Source of the DNA: Salinibacillus kushneri
GTDB taxonomy: Bacteria > Bacillota > Bacilli > Bacillales > Alkalibacillaceae
Assembly: GCF_900111405.1 (NCBI RefSeq)
Contig: NZ_FOHJ01000003.1
Coordinates: forward strand, 186,001 to 250,000
DNA length: 64,000 bases
Reading direction: 5' to 3'
The notes beneath the pieces were generated by a model. The model was not told the origin of the DNA and searched no databases. It was given only the letters and a program-made list of their open reading frames with translations. Position numbers and translations under genes: made by a program. Positions 8,651-18,236 of this stretch are shown piece by piece. Numbering within the stretch: the first letter of the stretch is position 1; each line of letters opens with the position of its first letter.

Positions 8651-9583
8651 ATGGAGAAGGTTTTAACAGTAGAAAATCTCGGAAAGTCTTTCAAAGATAC
8701 AAGAATTATTCGAGATATATCCTTTGGTGTAAATAAAGGAGAAATCATGGCTGTCCTAGGGCCAAATGGCGCAGGTAAAACAACAACCATTCGTAGTATT
8801 ATGGGGATTATGTATCCTGATGAAGGAGATATTCAATTTCATCACTATCAATCAAAGGGAATACCTAGGCATAAAATTGGATATTTACCTGAAGAACGCG
8901 GTTTATACAAAAATGTAAAGGTTATGGATATTCTGCTTTATTTTGCTGAACTAAAGGACTATCCATTGAAGAAGGCTAAGCTTCGTGCACTGGAATATCT
9001 GAAAAAATTCGGATTAGAGGGAAAAAATCAAGTCTCTATTGAAGAATTATCAAAAGGAATGGGGCAAAAAGTTCAATTTATTGCTTCCATTATACATGAA
9101 CCAGAATTACTTATTTTGGATGAGCCATTTTCTGGTTTAGACCCGGTCAGTCAGGAAGTATTTAAGGAAGAAATTAAAGAATTAGCACAAAAGGGAACAG
9201 CAGTATTATTATCCTCTCATCAGATGAACCTGGTAGAGCAATTATGTGATCGCTTATTTTTAATTCATAGAGGTCAGAAGGTTATTTATGGAACGATGGA
9301 GGAAGTAAAGAAGGAATATGCTAATTTTAAATGTACGATTCAGGGGAATAACGATATTCAGAAATTAGAACGTATTTCAAAGGTCCAACGGGTTGAACAG
9401 AAAGAAAACAAGAGTATTCTATATTTAATGCAGGATGTACATATTCCATCATGGTTAAAACAGTTGCCGGATGATATAGATATTCAGGAGTTTACAGTCG
9501 ATCGGGTTTCATTACACGAAATATTTGTTGATATTGCTACAGGTAAGGATGAAATTGGGGAAGAAGGTGAATTGCATGCGTAA
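8651..9583 (+). CDS. ABC transporter ATP-binding protein (YhaQ/NatA-like)
   Basis: Cytoplasmic ATPase of an ABC exporter. Walker A GPNGAGKTTT, signature LSKGMGQKVQ, Walker B LLILDEPFSGLDP and the switch His (SSHQMN) are all present. A C-terminal extension of about 90 residues follows, as in the DUF4162-bearing NatA/YhaQ group. ATG 8651 follows AAAGGAGTG at proper spacing. The coding end overlaps the permease start at 9576 by 8 bases, so the two are translationally coupled. Sodium efflux (NatAB) is one possibility from the family; the substrate is not determined by sequence. Confidence 0.92.
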   Translation: MEKVLTVENLGKSFKDTRIIRDISFGVNKGEIMAVLGPNGAGKTTTIRSIMGIMYPDEGDIQFHHYQSKGIPRHKIGYLPEERGLYKNVKVMDILLYFAELKDYPLKKAKLRALEYLKKFGLEGKNQVSIEELSKGMGQKVQFIASIIHEPELLILDEPFSGLDPVSQEVFKEEIKELAQKGTAVLLSSHQMNLVEQLCDRLFLIHRGQKVIYGTMEEVKKEYANFKCTIQGNNDIQKLERISKVQRVEQKENKSILYLMQDVHIPSWLKQLPDDIDIQEFTVDRVSLHEIFVDIATGKDEIGEEGELHA

Positions 9584-10808
9584 CAGTTTAAAAGTTGCTA
9601 AATGGGAATACAAACGAAATATGAAAAATAAGTCGTTTATCATCTCATTGTTTTTGACCCCTGTTCTTTTTTTAGTGTTTTTTAATTTACCTCTTTTATT
9701 TGATAATGACCAAGCTGAAGAAGAAGGTTCACAAATCTACGTTTATGATGAATTGACTGTGTGGAGTAGTCTGAAATCTCAACTTCCTGAAGAAACAACC
9801 GAGAACTGGCACGAAATCGATACATACATGACAGAAGATGAAATCATGCAGAAATTAAATGAAGCAGAAAATACAGCTTATATTATGCTAACTGATCAGG
9901 TGTTAGAAAATGGTTCTGTGAAGGTGTATATAAGTGATGACTTAGATGAAAATTTCGTTTATCAGACGAATATTCTTGAACAACCATTACTAGCACAAAG
10001 GTTAGCAGATCTTGGTTTAACTCAGGAAGAAGCACAAATTTCAGCAAGTGGCATTGGTTTTGAAACGGTTACACCGGAATCGATAGATAAGGCACAGAGT
10101 GAGGGAAGTAATAGTGCAAACATGTTAGAACGTATAGTTCCTGTATTATTTGCCGGAGTCATTTTATTTTCCATTTTGATAACAGGAATGATGATATTCC
10201 AGAGTGCCTCACAGGAGAAAAAAGAAAAAGTGGCAGAAATTGTTTTATCGTCATTGACACCTGAAGAATTAATGAAGGGAAAAATTTATGGTTATTTTGG
10301 ATTGGGAATTACACAGGTAGCTGCCTGGGTCGTAATCATTCTTCCTTTTCTAGTATGGAGAGTAGATGTACCATTTCTTGAGTATTTATTTGTTCCTGAA
10401 TTGTTATTGTTATTATTTATTGCCATAGCGGGCTATCTTCTATTTGCATCTATATTTGTAAGTATTGGAGCAACTGTTGAAGATATGAACAGTTCGAGCA
10501 ATTTTCAGGGAATGATGTTTATGCTTCCGTTCTTACCTGCTATTTTTTTCGGTCCGATAATGTCAGATCCAAGCGGTATAGTGGCACAAATAGGAACCTT
10601 TTTTCCGATTACAACACCGGGTGTGTTGTTAATTCGGCTGGCTTTACTTGAGACCTGGCCATGGGTGGAAATTATCATAGCCATCGTTGTTTTAATCGTC
10701 AGTATCTGGGTATTTATGAAACTTGCTGGCAAGATTTTTAAAACAGGTATTTTATTGTATGGAAAGGATGCTACACCAAAAGAGATTTGGAAATGGATTC
10801 GACAATAA
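9576..10808 (+). CDS. ABC-2 type permease (YhaP/NatB-like)
   Basis: Membrane partner of the preceding ATPase. One N-terminal membrane segment (SFIISLFLTPVLFLVF) is followed by a large extracytoplasmic domain of about 150 residues. Then come five or six C-terminal membrane segments, with the conserved SASQEKKEKVAEIVLSSLTPEELMKGKIYG coupling region. About 410 residues, normal. ATG 9576 overlaps the ATPase gene by 8 bases. The operon ends at a hairpin at 10871-10918. Confidence 0.9.
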   Translation: MRNSLKVAKWEYKRNMKNKSFIISLFLTPVLFLVFFNLPLLFDNDQAEEEGSQIYVYDELTVWSSLKSQLPEETTENWHEIDTYMTEDEIMQKLNEAENTAYIMLTDQVLENGSVKVYISDDLDENFVYQTNILEQPLLAQRLADLGLTQEEAQISASGIGFETVTPESIDKAQSEGSNSANMLERIVPVLFAGVILFSILITGMMIFQSASQEKKEKVAEIVLSSLTPEELMKGKIYGYFGLGITQVAAWVVIILPFLVWRVDVPFLEYLFVPELLLLLFIAIAGYLLFASIFVSIGATVEDMNSSSNFQGMMFMLPFLPAIFFGPIMSDPSGIVAQIGTFFPITTPGVLLIRLALLETWPWVEIIIAIVVLIVSIWVFMKLAGKIFKTGILLYGKDATPKEIWKWIRQ

Positions 10809-10870
10809 TCGATTTTTGCTATTTGAGATAGACTTGAATGAATGTATACAATACCGTCCATAATTTGCTG

Positions 10871-10918
10871 CCAGAAGCTTAAATTGTACGATGATTTAGG
10901 CTTCTGGTAAATTTTTTC
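10871..10918 (+). terminator. Terminator after the YhaQP-like exporter
   Basis: CCAGAAGC (10871-10878) pairs with GCTTCTGG (10900-10907), extended inward by AAAT/ATTT, and is followed by TAAATTTTTT. Confidence 0.75.
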
Positions 10919-10999
10919 TAATCCCTTTCCCTTGTGTACTATAATAAAATATATCCAGATAAAATGTAGTTTTTAATTGTAGAAGTAAGGGGATTTATT

Positions 11000-11980
11000 A
11001 TGATGTACTGGTTGCAACAAATAAACAGTATCTTACAAAAAGGAATGCCTCTCATTACGCCGCTTGCAGTAGTAACAGGGGTTTTACTGGCTGATTGGCT
11101 GGCGCCTCTTGAGTTTTTAGTTCCATGGATTTTTGCGGTTATGACGTTTTCAGGTAGTCTTGGTTCTAATTTTATGGATTTAAAAAGGGTTATGCACCAT
11201 CCATTGCCTCTGATTATCAGCCTATTGATTCTACATCTGGTTATGCCGCTGCTAAGCTTTGGGGTTGGCCATCTTGTTTTTTATGATGACCCTTATTTTG
11301 TCACAGGATTTATTCTGGCCTTTATAATTCCAACTGGTATTACGAGTTTAATATGGGTTTCTGTGCATAAAGGGAATGTTGTGCTAACGTTGTCCATTAT
11401 ATTAATCGATACTTTATTGGCGCCGTTTATTGTTCCCGGACTGCTCTATTTGTTTATCGGCTCAGCAGTCCAAATGAATGGGACTGATATTATGATTGGT
11501 CTGTTCTGGATGGTGGTAATTCCATCGCTCTTTGGAATGGGCCTAAACCAATGGACCAATGGGAAAGCGAAGGATCATTTAGCACCTGCTCTTGCTCCCT
11601 TTTCAAAAATAGGAATCGGTATGGTAGTTGCCATTAATAGTTCTGCGGCTGCAGCCTATTTTAGAAATATTGACTGGCAGTTGGTTTTAGTTGGTTTGGT
11701 CGTTTTATGCATGGCCATTATAGGCTATGCACTAGGGTGGTTGTCTAGTAAAGGATTAAACGTTAACGAGGCAACCGCTATCTCCCTCATGTACAATAAT
11801 GGAATGAGGAATATTAGTGCAGGTGCAGTCATTGCAATCACCTATTTTCCTGCTCCAGTAACAGTTCCGGTTATTGCAGCTATGCTTTTTCAACAAGTAT
11901 TAGCTTCCTTCTCAGGTGGTGTGGTGGAGAGGTTACTTACTCATCACGAAAATAATCTATCAAGGATTGAAAACTTGTAA
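11000..11980 (+). CDS. BASS-family (bile acid:sodium symporter-like) transporter
   Basis: Integral membrane protein of 326 residues with about nine or ten hydrophobic segments. It resembles the bacterial bile acid:Na+ symporter family: FAVMTFSGSLGSNFMDLKRV near residue 55, then a Pro-rich PLLSFGVGHLVF, and the late MYNNGMRNISAGAVIAITYF segment. Members move organic anions such as pantoate or keto acids with sodium; the substrate here is unknown. It stands alone with its own SD (AAGTAAGGGG). Confidence 0.85.
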   Translation: MMYWLQQINSILQKGMPLITPLAVVTGVLLADWLAPLEFLVPWIFAVMTFSGSLGSNFMDLKRVMHHPLPLIISLLILHLVMPLLSFGVGHLVFYDDPYFVTGFILAFIIPTGITSLIWVSVHKGNVVLTLSIILIDTLLAPFIVPGLLYLFIGSAVQMNGTDIMIGLFWMVVIPSLFGMGLNQWTNGKAKDHLAPALAPFSKIGIGMVVAINSSAAAAYFRNIDWQLVLVGLVVLCMAIIGYALGWLSSKGLNVNEATAISLMYNNGMRNISAGAVIAITYFPAPVTVPVIAAMLFQQVLASFSGGVVERLLTHHENNLSRIENL

Positions 11981-12025
11981 ACGATTTGTGTTATGATAGA
12001 ATCAGCTAAAATATGGTAAAAGCGG

Positions 12026-12823
12026 GTGGTTATCATTCATTCAGTAAATCAACCCATTCTCTCAATTCAAAATCTGGAAAAGTCTTATGGAGCAAAGCAG
12101 GTTCTAAATGGAATTGATTTAACCGTTTATCAAGGACAAATTATTGGTTACATAGGGCCGAATGGAGCGGGAAAAAGTACAACGGTAAAAATTATGCTGG
12201 GCCTGGAAGAGCATTTTTCAGGACGAGTTGAAATCTTTGGCAATGATATTTCGGATGAGCATGTAGCATATAAGAACAGAATAGGGTATGTACCTGAGGT
12301 GGCAGAGATTTATGATAATTTAACCGCTCATGAATACCTTACTTTTATTGGTGAGCTTTACGGGCTGGAGTTCGATTTTGTTGATCAAAAGGCGAAAAAA
12401 CTTATGGATCTATTTGGCTTAGAAGATGTTTATCATAGTCGTATTTCATCCTTTTCGAAAGGAATGAAACAAAAGACATTAATTATTTCCAGCTTGTTAC
12501 ATAATCCGGATCTTTTATTTTTAGATGAGCCAATTGGTGGTCTTGATGCTAACAGTGTCATGGTATTTAAAGAAGTACTGGCTCAGCTTGCTTTACAGGG
12601 AAAAACAATTTTTTATTCATCCCATATCATGGACGTAGTAGAGAAGATTAGTAATCGCATTATCCTTTTGAATGATGGAAAAATTGTGGCTGATGGAAGT
12701 TTTCAAGAGTTAAGACAACAAAATCAAGAAGGAACATTGGAAGAGATTTTCAACCAGTTAACAGGATTTGATGAACATAGAGAGATGGCTGAAGAGTTTG
12801 TTTCCATTGTTCAAGAGATGTGA
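12026..12823 (+). CDS. ABC transporter ATP-binding protein
   Basis: ATPase of a second ABC export pair. Walker A GPNGAGKST, signature SFSKGMKQKT, Walker B LLFLDEPIGGLD and the switch His (SSHIMD) are present. 265 residues, no extra domain. Its stop overlaps the next gene's GTG by 4 bases. GTG 12026 is the first start codon in frame; the SD is poor, so the start is uncertain. Substrate unknown. Confidence 0.9.
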   Translation: MVIIHSVNQPILSIQNLEKSYGAKQVLNGIDLTVYQGQIIGYIGPNGAGKSTTVKIMLGLEEHFSGRVEIFGNDISDEHVAYKNRIGYVPEVAEIYDNLTAHEYLTFIGELYGLEFDFVDQKAKKLMDLFGLEDVYHSRISSFSKGMKQKTLIISSLLHNPDLLFLDEPIGGLDANSVMVFKEVLAQLALQGKTIFYSSHIMDVVEKISNRIILLNDGKIVADGSFQELRQQNQEGTLEEIFNQLTGFDEHREMAEEFVSIVQEM

Positions 12824-14445
12824 TAAGTATGAGAGATTTTGCTACACTGAAATTTTTTGACCGGTTTAAGTGGGTTTTTGAAAAAATGGGGATTCACTAT
12901 TCTCTCATGCGAAAAATCCTCCAAATAAAGCTCACAATGGATCGGAGAAGAGTACCGACCATATTTAATCAGTCAAGTTCTAAAGCTGATCAAAATGATC
13001 AAAATCATTTCTTAAAGTCATTGGGGTTATATGCCTTTTTGGGGTTATTTCTTATTCCTTTTATTATTATGGGTGATCAGTATCTGTTTCAAATGAGTTT
13101 ATTGTTTGGCATTATGATGTTTATTGTTATGACATCGATGATTTCTGATTTTTCAACGGTACTGTTAGACGTTCGCGATCGTACTATTTTGTCAACGAAA
13201 CCCGTGGATAGAAAAACCATTAGTGCTGCTAAGGTGCTGCATATAGGAGTATATTTGTTTCTTGTTACGTTTGCGATCGTTGGTGTTCCGTTATTAGTAA
13301 GTTTATTTACAAAAGGAATAGGATTTGTTTTCCTTTTTGTTTTGGAAATTATCTTAGTAGATATATTTATTGTGGTTTTAACCGCATTTCTTTATCTTTT
13401 TATTCTAAGGTTTTTTGATGGGGAAAAATTAAAGGATATTATTAATTATGTACAGATTGGTCTCTCTATCTCTTTAATTATCGGCTATCAACTATTAGTT
13501 CGGTCGTTTGAATTTGTAGATGTCGACATTCAATTTACACCAGAGTGGTGGCATATCTTTCTTCCGCCTATATGGTTTGCAGCACCATTTGAAGTTTGGA
13601 TGGGTGGAAACAGGGATGATTTACTCCTTTTCTATTTAGCGTTAGCGTTTATTTTGCCTATCATTGCGTTAATGATTTATATAAAGCTAATGCCTGCATT
13701 TGAACAACTACTGCAAAAATTAAACGAGCATAATGAACAAAAGGGTCCCCAAAAAATGAGGATGGCAGGGTTGTTAAAACTCATTTGTTATACGAAGGAA
13801 GAAAGGGTGTTCTTCCGTTTCGCAAGCCATATGTTAAGTAAAGAAAGAGAATTTCGGTTAAAAGTTTATCCTTCATTAGGATTAGCTTTAGTGATTCCAT
13901 TTATCTTTTTGTTTAATGAATTACAAGATAAAAGTTTAGAAGAAGTTGCAGCGGGAAATTTTTATCTTTCCATTTATTTTAGCTCCATTATGGTACCAAC
14001 AGCTGTATTTATGCTGAAATATTCTGGAACATATAAAGGAGCCTGGATTTATAAAATTCTGCCTGTAAAAGACTTTCGATATCTATATAAGGGGATATTG
14101 AAGGCGTTTATCATAAAACTGCATCTTCCTCTCTATCTCCTAGTTAGTGCCATATTTCTATGGATATATGGTGGAAGTATTTTACTGGATATTTTGGCTG
14201 TTTTTTTAAGTTCCTGTTTATATACAGCGATTTGTTTTACTCTTATTAAAGGAACGTTACCTTTTTCTGAACCCTTTGAGGCAGCCCAGCAAAACATGGG
14301 CTGGAAGACCATTCCTTATCTTTTTCTTCTTGCAGGATTTTGGCTTATTCACTTATTTGTGTTGAAAGTTCCTTTTGGAGTGTTGTTGTACATTCTGATT
14401 CTGTTTATCACCAACTTGCTGGTGTGGCGTAAAGTGGTTAACTAA
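12820..14445 (+). CDS. ABC exporter membrane protein (partner of 12026-12823)
   Basis: Large hydrophobic protein of about 540 residues with roughly a dozen membrane segments and two charged loops. Coupled to the ATPase gene by a GTGA overlap at 12820; ATG 12829 in the same frame is an alternative start. The pairing suggests an ABC-2-like permease of a poorly studied Bacillales exporter. No motif fixes a substrate. It ends before a strong hairpin. Confidence 0.8.
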   Translation: MISMRDFATLKFFDRFKWVFEKMGIHYSLMRKILQIKLTMDRRRVPTIFNQSSSKADQNDQNHFLKSLGLYAFLGLFLIPFIIMGDQYLFQMSLLFGIMMFIVMTSMISDFSTVLLDVRDRTILSTKPVDRKTISAAKVLHIGVYLFLVTFAIVGVPLLVSLFTKGIGFVFLFVLEIILVDIFIVVLTAFLYLFILRFFDGEKLKDIINYVQIGLSISLIIGYQLLVRSFEFVDVDIQFTPEWWHIFLPPIWFAAPFEVWMGGNRDDLLLFYLALAFILPIIALMIYIKLMPAFEQLLQKLNEHNEQKGPQKMRMAGLLKLICYTKEERVFFRFASHMLSKEREFRLKVYPSLGLALVIPFIFLFNELQDKSLEEVAAGNFYLSIYFSSIMVPTAVFMLKYSGTYKGAWIYKILPVKDFRYLYKGILKAFIIKLHLPLYLLVSAIFLWIYGGSILLDILAVFLSSCLYTAICFTLIKGTLPFSEPFEAAQQNMGWKTIPYLFLLAGFWLIHLFVLKVPFGVLLYILILFITNLLVWRKVVN

Positions 14446-14465
14446 ACAATCATAGAGAACAAATA

Positions 14466-14510
14466 AGCCACGACATTACGCTTATTAGGCGCAAGGTCGT
14501 GGCTATTTTA
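14466..14510 (+). terminator. Terminator after the second ABC exporter
   Basis: AGCCACGAC (14466-14474) pairs with GTCGTGGCT (14496-14504), followed by ATTTTA. Confidence 0.8.
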
Positions 14511-14610
14511 AAAAAACAAGTGAAGAAATTCTATTACGTTTTTACTCCATTACAATGTATACACCGTTTTCTCTTGTACTTCTATTATTGGTGAATTGAT
14601 CTCTTATTTC

Positions 14611-15060
14611 TTAATCTTTCCCGTATATTTCTTCGGCAGTATAATAGTCATCAGCTATAATGGTTTCATCAATGTTATCTTTTGTAACGGTTGTTGGTTC
14701 AAGCAGTGTAGCAGGGACGTCTTTCATTCCATTATTAATTGTGTTTTCTGTATTAATAGTATCATTATTTGTTAATTGAATAGCCAGTTCCGCAGCATTT
14801 TCTGCTAATAACTTAATAGGTTTATAAATGGTCAATGTTTGTGTTCCTTGAACAATTCGCTGTAGTGCACTCAATTCGGCATCTTGTCCAGATACAGGAA
14901 CATTTCCTGCTAAACCTTCGTTTGATAATGCGTGAATGGCGCCACCCGCTGTACCATCATTTGCTGCAATAACAGCATCCACATCTCCGTTATTCTGCTC
15001 TATTACTTGTTGCATATTTTCCTCAGCAACAGTCGGATCCCAGTTTTTTGTATAGTTATG
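14611..15060 (-). pseudogene. Remnant of a D-xylose-type sugar-binding protein (XylF-like), C-terminal part only
   Basis: About 150 codons match the C-terminal lobe of periplasmic xylose-binding proteins: NWDPTVAEENMQQVIEQNNGDVDAV style start, AANDGTAGGAIHAL, VSGQDAELSALQRIVQGTQTLTIYKP and a final YYTAEEIYGKD. The homologous reading continues upstream of the first ATG (15015) to a stop near 15060. The signal peptide, the N-terminal lobe (about 200 residues) and any ABC permease or ATPase are missing. I take it as a decayed gene left by a deletion. Confidence 0.8.
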
Positions 15061-15176
15061 GTTTTTTTATCGTCAATTATAGTCTTTTTTTAAAGTTTAC
15101 ATTTTCCTTCTGCACCTTAAGCAATTACTTTATTATGACGAACATAATAGAATGGTAAATTTAAGTAGAATATTAA

Positions 15177-15210
15177 AAACCCTAAATCACATTTTGATTT
15201 GGGTTCCTTT
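15177..15210 (+). terminator. Hairpin in the gap between the xylF remnant and ectC
   Basis: AACCCTAAATCA pairs with TGATTTGGGTT (one wobble), followed by CCTTTT. The rest of 15061-15420 holds this hairpin and the larger inverted repeat at 15285-15351; no gene is seen. Confidence 0.55.
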
Positions 15211-15284
15211 TAACGCTTGATATAAATTTAATAGGATGTATTTAGTACATTATCCACAGAGATGGAAGTAAAAGTGTTTTAGCC

Positions 15285-15351
15285 AAAGAAAAATCCGAAC
15301 TATGATTCAAAATTCTTTAGTTAGAATTCGAATTCGTTCGGATTTTTCTTT
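15285..15351 (-). terminator. Long inverted repeat, probable ectABC terminator
   Basis: AAAGAAAAATCCGAAC (15285-15300) is perfectly inverted at 15336-15351, giving a 16-bp stem with a 35-base loop. Read on the minus strand it lies about 70 bases after ectC and ends in a T-rich arm. Confidence 0.7.
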
Positions 15352-15420
15352 TTATAATCTTCTGAAAAACATTAAACTTTTATTAAACAGTCCTATTACA
15401 AAGTGGGGAAATTTACGTTT

Positions 15421-15810
15421 TTACTCCATTACAGGATATACACCATTTTCATCGTGTACCTCTTTACCGGTTAATGGCGGGTTAAAGACGCAAACCATTC
15501 GCATGTCGCCGCCTTCATAGGCACGAAGCAGATGTTCATCATGTTCATCAAGTGCATAAAGAGTTCCGGCTTTGATTGGCCATACCTTATTATCTTTTAA
15601 GGTAACAACCTCACCTTCCCCTTCAATACAGTAGACTGCTTCTAGATGGTTTTGGTACCAAATGTGGGTCTCGGTACCTGCTTTGATAATCGTGTCATTT
15701 ACGGAATATCCCATATTATCCTTTTTATTAATGAGGCGGCGACTAACCCAGGTACCTCCGTCTACATCATTTTCTGTACCTAAAATGTCTTCTAATTTTA
15801 CAACTTTCAT
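15421..15810 (-). CDS. ectC: L-ectoine synthase
   Basis: Cupin enzyme that closes N-gamma-acetyl-diaminobutyrate to ectoine, the last step of ectoine synthesis in the cytoplasm. 129 residues, the normal size. Seen: the N-terminal [16 protein letters not shown], the cupin core [18 protein letters not shown] and [15 protein letters not shown], and the C-terminal [18 protein letters not shown] typical of EctC. It is 21 bases after ectB with a clear SD (GGGGAGGAAG). Confidence 0.98.
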   Translation of the reverse strand: MKVVKLEDILGTENDVDGGTWVSRRLINKKDNMGYSVNDTIIKAGTETHIWYQNHLEAVYCIEGEGEVVTLKDNKVWPIKAGTLYALDEHDEHLLRAYEGGDMRMVCVFNPPLTGKEVHDENGVYPVME

Positions 15811-15831
15811 GTTTGCTTCCTCCCCTGGTAA

Positions 15832-17109
15832 TTAATTTAAAATTGGTTCTTTTACTAATTTTCTAACACTTTCTTCTATAATGTCAAATCCTTTTTTCAA
15901 AGCTTCATCATCTATGTTTATGGCAGGAAATAATTTAAATACCTCATCCTTTGGTCCGGAAGTTTCCATAATTAGACCCTGGTCAAAGGCTTTTTCGGCT
16001 ACCTTTGAGGCAAGATCGTCTACACCGCAAGCAATTCCTGCCATCAAACCACGACCGCGAACTTCTCCTTTTAGTTCTGGGTATTTTTGATTGAGATTCG
16101 TTAGGAATTCGTGAACCATATTCCCTTTTCGTTGAATGTCTTTTTCGAATTGGTCATCCTTCCAGTAATCCAGAGCAGCTGTAGCCGTTACAAAGGCATG
16201 GTTATTACCACGGAAGGTGCCGTTGTGCTCCCCTGGATTCCATACATCTAATTCTGGGCGGAACAATGTAATGGCAAATGGAATACCATAACCACTAAGG
16301 GACTTAGACATACAAACAATATCTGGTTTAATTCCAGCAGGTTCAAAGCTGAAGAAGGTACCTGTTCTGCCTACACCTGCCTGAATATCATCAACGATAA
16401 GCAGTATATCCCAACGTTTGCAAATATCATCAATACGTTTTAACCATTCTAAGCGGGCAGCATTAATCCCACCTTCACCTTGTACAGTTTCAACAATCAT
16501 AGCTGCAGGGATATCAACTCCACTACCTCCATCTTCTAAGAAACGCTCAAGATAATCTAATGAATCATAATTATCCAGTACATAATTATCATAAGGCATT
16601 GTTACAGCATTCTGTAAGGGTACGCCTGCTCCTTTTCGTTTAGCAGCATTTCCGGTTACAGAAAGGGAGCCAATCGTCATACCGTGAAATCCATTTGTAA
16701 AGCTTATGATATCTGTGCGGCCAGTCACTTTACGAGCAAGTTTAAGAGCACTTTCTACGCTGTTTGTTCCTGTTGGTCCCGGGAACATCATTTTGTAATT
16801 CAGATCTCTGGGTTTTAGAATAACGTCGTTAAATTTTTGGATAAATTCCGCTTTTGTTGTAGTAGCTTTATCCAGAGAGTGGGTAATGCCATCCTCTTCA
16901 ATGTACTTAATAAGCTTTTTCTTCATTTTTTCATCATTATGCCCGTAGTTTAGTGCGCCTGCACCTGAGAAGAAATCAATGTATTCACGTCCTTGTTCAT
17001 CCCACATCTTATGACCTTTTGATTTTGTGAAAACAGTAGGAAAACTGCGGCAATAGCTGCGCACCACCGATTCGTATTTTTCAAAAATTTCCATATCAGT
17101 ATGACTCAA
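15832..17109 (-). CDS. ectB: L-2,4-diaminobutyrate:2-oxoglutarate transaminase
   Basis: PLP aminotransferase that makes L-2,4-diaminobutyrate from aspartate semialdehyde with glutamate as amino donor. 425 residues. Visible class-III features: [46 protein letters not shown], the [17 protein letters not shown] region and the PLP lysine in [12 protein letters not shown] 17109 is the start, 8 bases after AGGAGG. A 124-base gap separates it from ectA, longer than the ectB-ectC gap. Confidence 0.98.
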   Translation of the reverse strand: MSHTDMEIFEKYESVVRSYCRSFPTVFTKSKGHKMWDEQGREYIDFFSGAGALNYGHNDEKMKKKLIKYIEEDGITHSLDKATTTKAEFIQKFNDVILKPRDLNYKMMFPGPTGTNSVESALKLARKVTGRTDIISFTNGFHGMTIGSLSVTGNAAKRKGAGVPLQNAVTMPYDNYVLDNYDSLDYLERFLEDGGSGVDIPAAMIVETVQGEGGINAARLEWLKRIDDICKRWDILLIVDDIQAGVGRTGTFFSFEPAGIKPDIVCMSKSLSGYGIPFAITLFRPELDVWNPGEHNGTFRGNNHAFVTATAALDYWKDDQFEKDIQRKGNMVHEFLTNLNQKYPELKGEVRGRGLMAGIACGVDDLASKVAEKAFDQGLIMETSGPKDEVFKLFPAINIDDEALKKGFDIIEESVRKLVKEPILN

Positions 17110-17233
17110 ACTTTATCCTCCTTAAATTTCCTTAACCTTAAAAAGGTTTTTCATTTTTAGGACTTTCCCGTATTTTATCTATTCATAAAGGACTAGGGTT
17201 CATTCACTATTTATCTATTTTTAGAAACATCCC

Positions 17234-17740
17234 TTACTTTAGGGGACCAATTCTAAAGCAAAGTTCTTCCTCATGATCATCCGTTGGAAATAGGTCCTCT
17301 GTAAAGCATTCTAAAACTTTACACTCGGTATCGTGCTTGCAAGCTATCCCCCGGAATAAAGACTGAGATGCTTTGTTTGATGGCGTAACGGTTGCTTCTA
17401 GGTAGCGAACGTCCTTGCATGCCTCCCGGTTAAGTAATGCAGATAAAATTCTGGATGCAATTCCTTTTCCCCGCTGGGAGGAATCAACTCCAATTTGCCA
17501 AACAAACACTACATCAGGCTTTTCTGGAGGGATAAAAGCGGTAACAAATCCAGCTAATTTTCCGTTTTCCTTTGCCACTACGCATGTGTCTGCAAAATAC
17601 TCACACATCATAATGTACTTGTAAGGTGAGTTCTGATCGAGGCTGGAATGGTTTACTAATTCCCACATCGCCGAACCATCTGTCACATCGGGCTTTTCGA
17701 ATGTAATGGAGTCCGACTGCTTGGATGGCGTAAGAACCAT
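17234..17740 (-). CDS. ectA: L-2,4-diaminobutyric acid N-gamma-acetyltransferase
   Basis: GNAT enzyme that acetylates diaminobutyrate, second step of ectoine synthesis. 168 residues. The acetyl-CoA loop is VDSSQRGKGIASRILSALL near residues 88-106, preceded by FVWQIG; ATVTPSNKASQSLF is the usual late GNAT segment. ATG 17740 lacks a close SD; the best SD (GAAGGGAG) lies about 20 bases upstream, near non-AUG codons, so the start could be further upstream. First gene of ectABC. Confidence 0.97.
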   Translation of the reverse strand: MVLTPSKQSDSITFEKPDVTDGSAMWELVNHSSLDQNSPYKYIMMCEYFADTCVVAKENGKLAGFVTAFIPPEKPDVVFVWQIGVDSSQRGKGIASRILSALLNREACKDVRYLEATVTPSNKASQSLFRGIACKHDTECKVLECFTEDLFPTDDHEEELCFRIGPLK

Positions 17741-17794
17741 TTGACTATTAATAATAAATGCTCCCTTCGTTACGTAATTTCGAATACATTTATT

Positions 17795-17823
17795 ATCATA
17801 AAGATGACAGAAAGTTTCTTCAA
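17795..17823 (-). promoter_or_regulatory. Sigma-A-type promoter of ectABC
   Basis: On the minus strand TTGAAG and TATGAT are separated by exactly 17 bases, 55 bases upstream of the ectA ATG. It matches the vegetative consensus at most positions. No SigB-like element was recognised. Confidence 0.65.
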
Positions 17824-18022
17824 ATTAGTTAAATGTTGATTCGCGTGTTTTATTTATGCTTTGAAAGGATGAATCGTGTTCATATGGACGATTATTAAAA
17901 TTGCTTATGAATTGTTAATATTTCTTACAATTATTAAAAATATGGCAATTGGAGAATAATGCAGAAAGAAAGTGCATAAAATGACGGCTTTAGTGTGCTA
18001 AAGTGTGCAGGGACCAAGATAA

Positions 18023-18070
18023 CAGTTTGTAAAAATTTTTTTACAAACTGTTTGTTTTTTTTACAAACAG
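18023..18070. promoter_or_regulatory. Two tandem palindromes, candidate activator sites
   Basis: CAGTTTGTAAAAA (18023-18035) is perfectly inverted at 18038-18050. CTGTTTGT (18048-18055) is inverted as ACAAACAG (18063-18070), overlapping the first by three bases. Both share the GTTTGT/ACAAAC half-site. They lie about 110-160 bases upstream of a -24/-12 promoter, the usual place for bacterial enhancer sites. The first also resembles a hairpin with T-run, so a terminator is an alternative. The rest of 17824-18236 has only a small CTTTAG/CTAAAG repeat at 17988-18003. Confidence 0.55.
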
Positions 18071-18178
18071 GCATTAAGGTAAAAACTTTCCCTATGTAAT
18101 TTCTGTTTGGATTTCATTTTATTTTCTTTTCTTATCTTAATAGGGAAAGAAAATATCTTTTTATGAAACTTGTTTATT

Positions 18179-18196
18179 TTGGCATGATTTTTGCAT
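18179..18196 (+). promoter_or_regulatory. Sigma-54 (-24/-12) promoter of the osmoprotectant importer operon
   Basis: TTGGCATGATTTTTGCAT matches the sigma-54 consensus: GG at 18181-18182, then exactly ten bases, then GC at 18193-18194, with the TTGGCA and TTGCA boxes intact. The predicted RNA start is near 18206 and the first gene starts at 18237. A sigma-54-dependent activator gene lies downstream at 23907. Confidence 0.8.
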
Positions 18197-18236
18197 TAAT
18201 AGTTGGATGGAGTGAAAGAAGGGGTGTGAAATCGAT

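Noticed and set aside
9810-9830. Second sigma-54 promoter (TGGCACGAA)
   Set aside because: It lies within a coding region and no GC follows at the required ten-base spacing.
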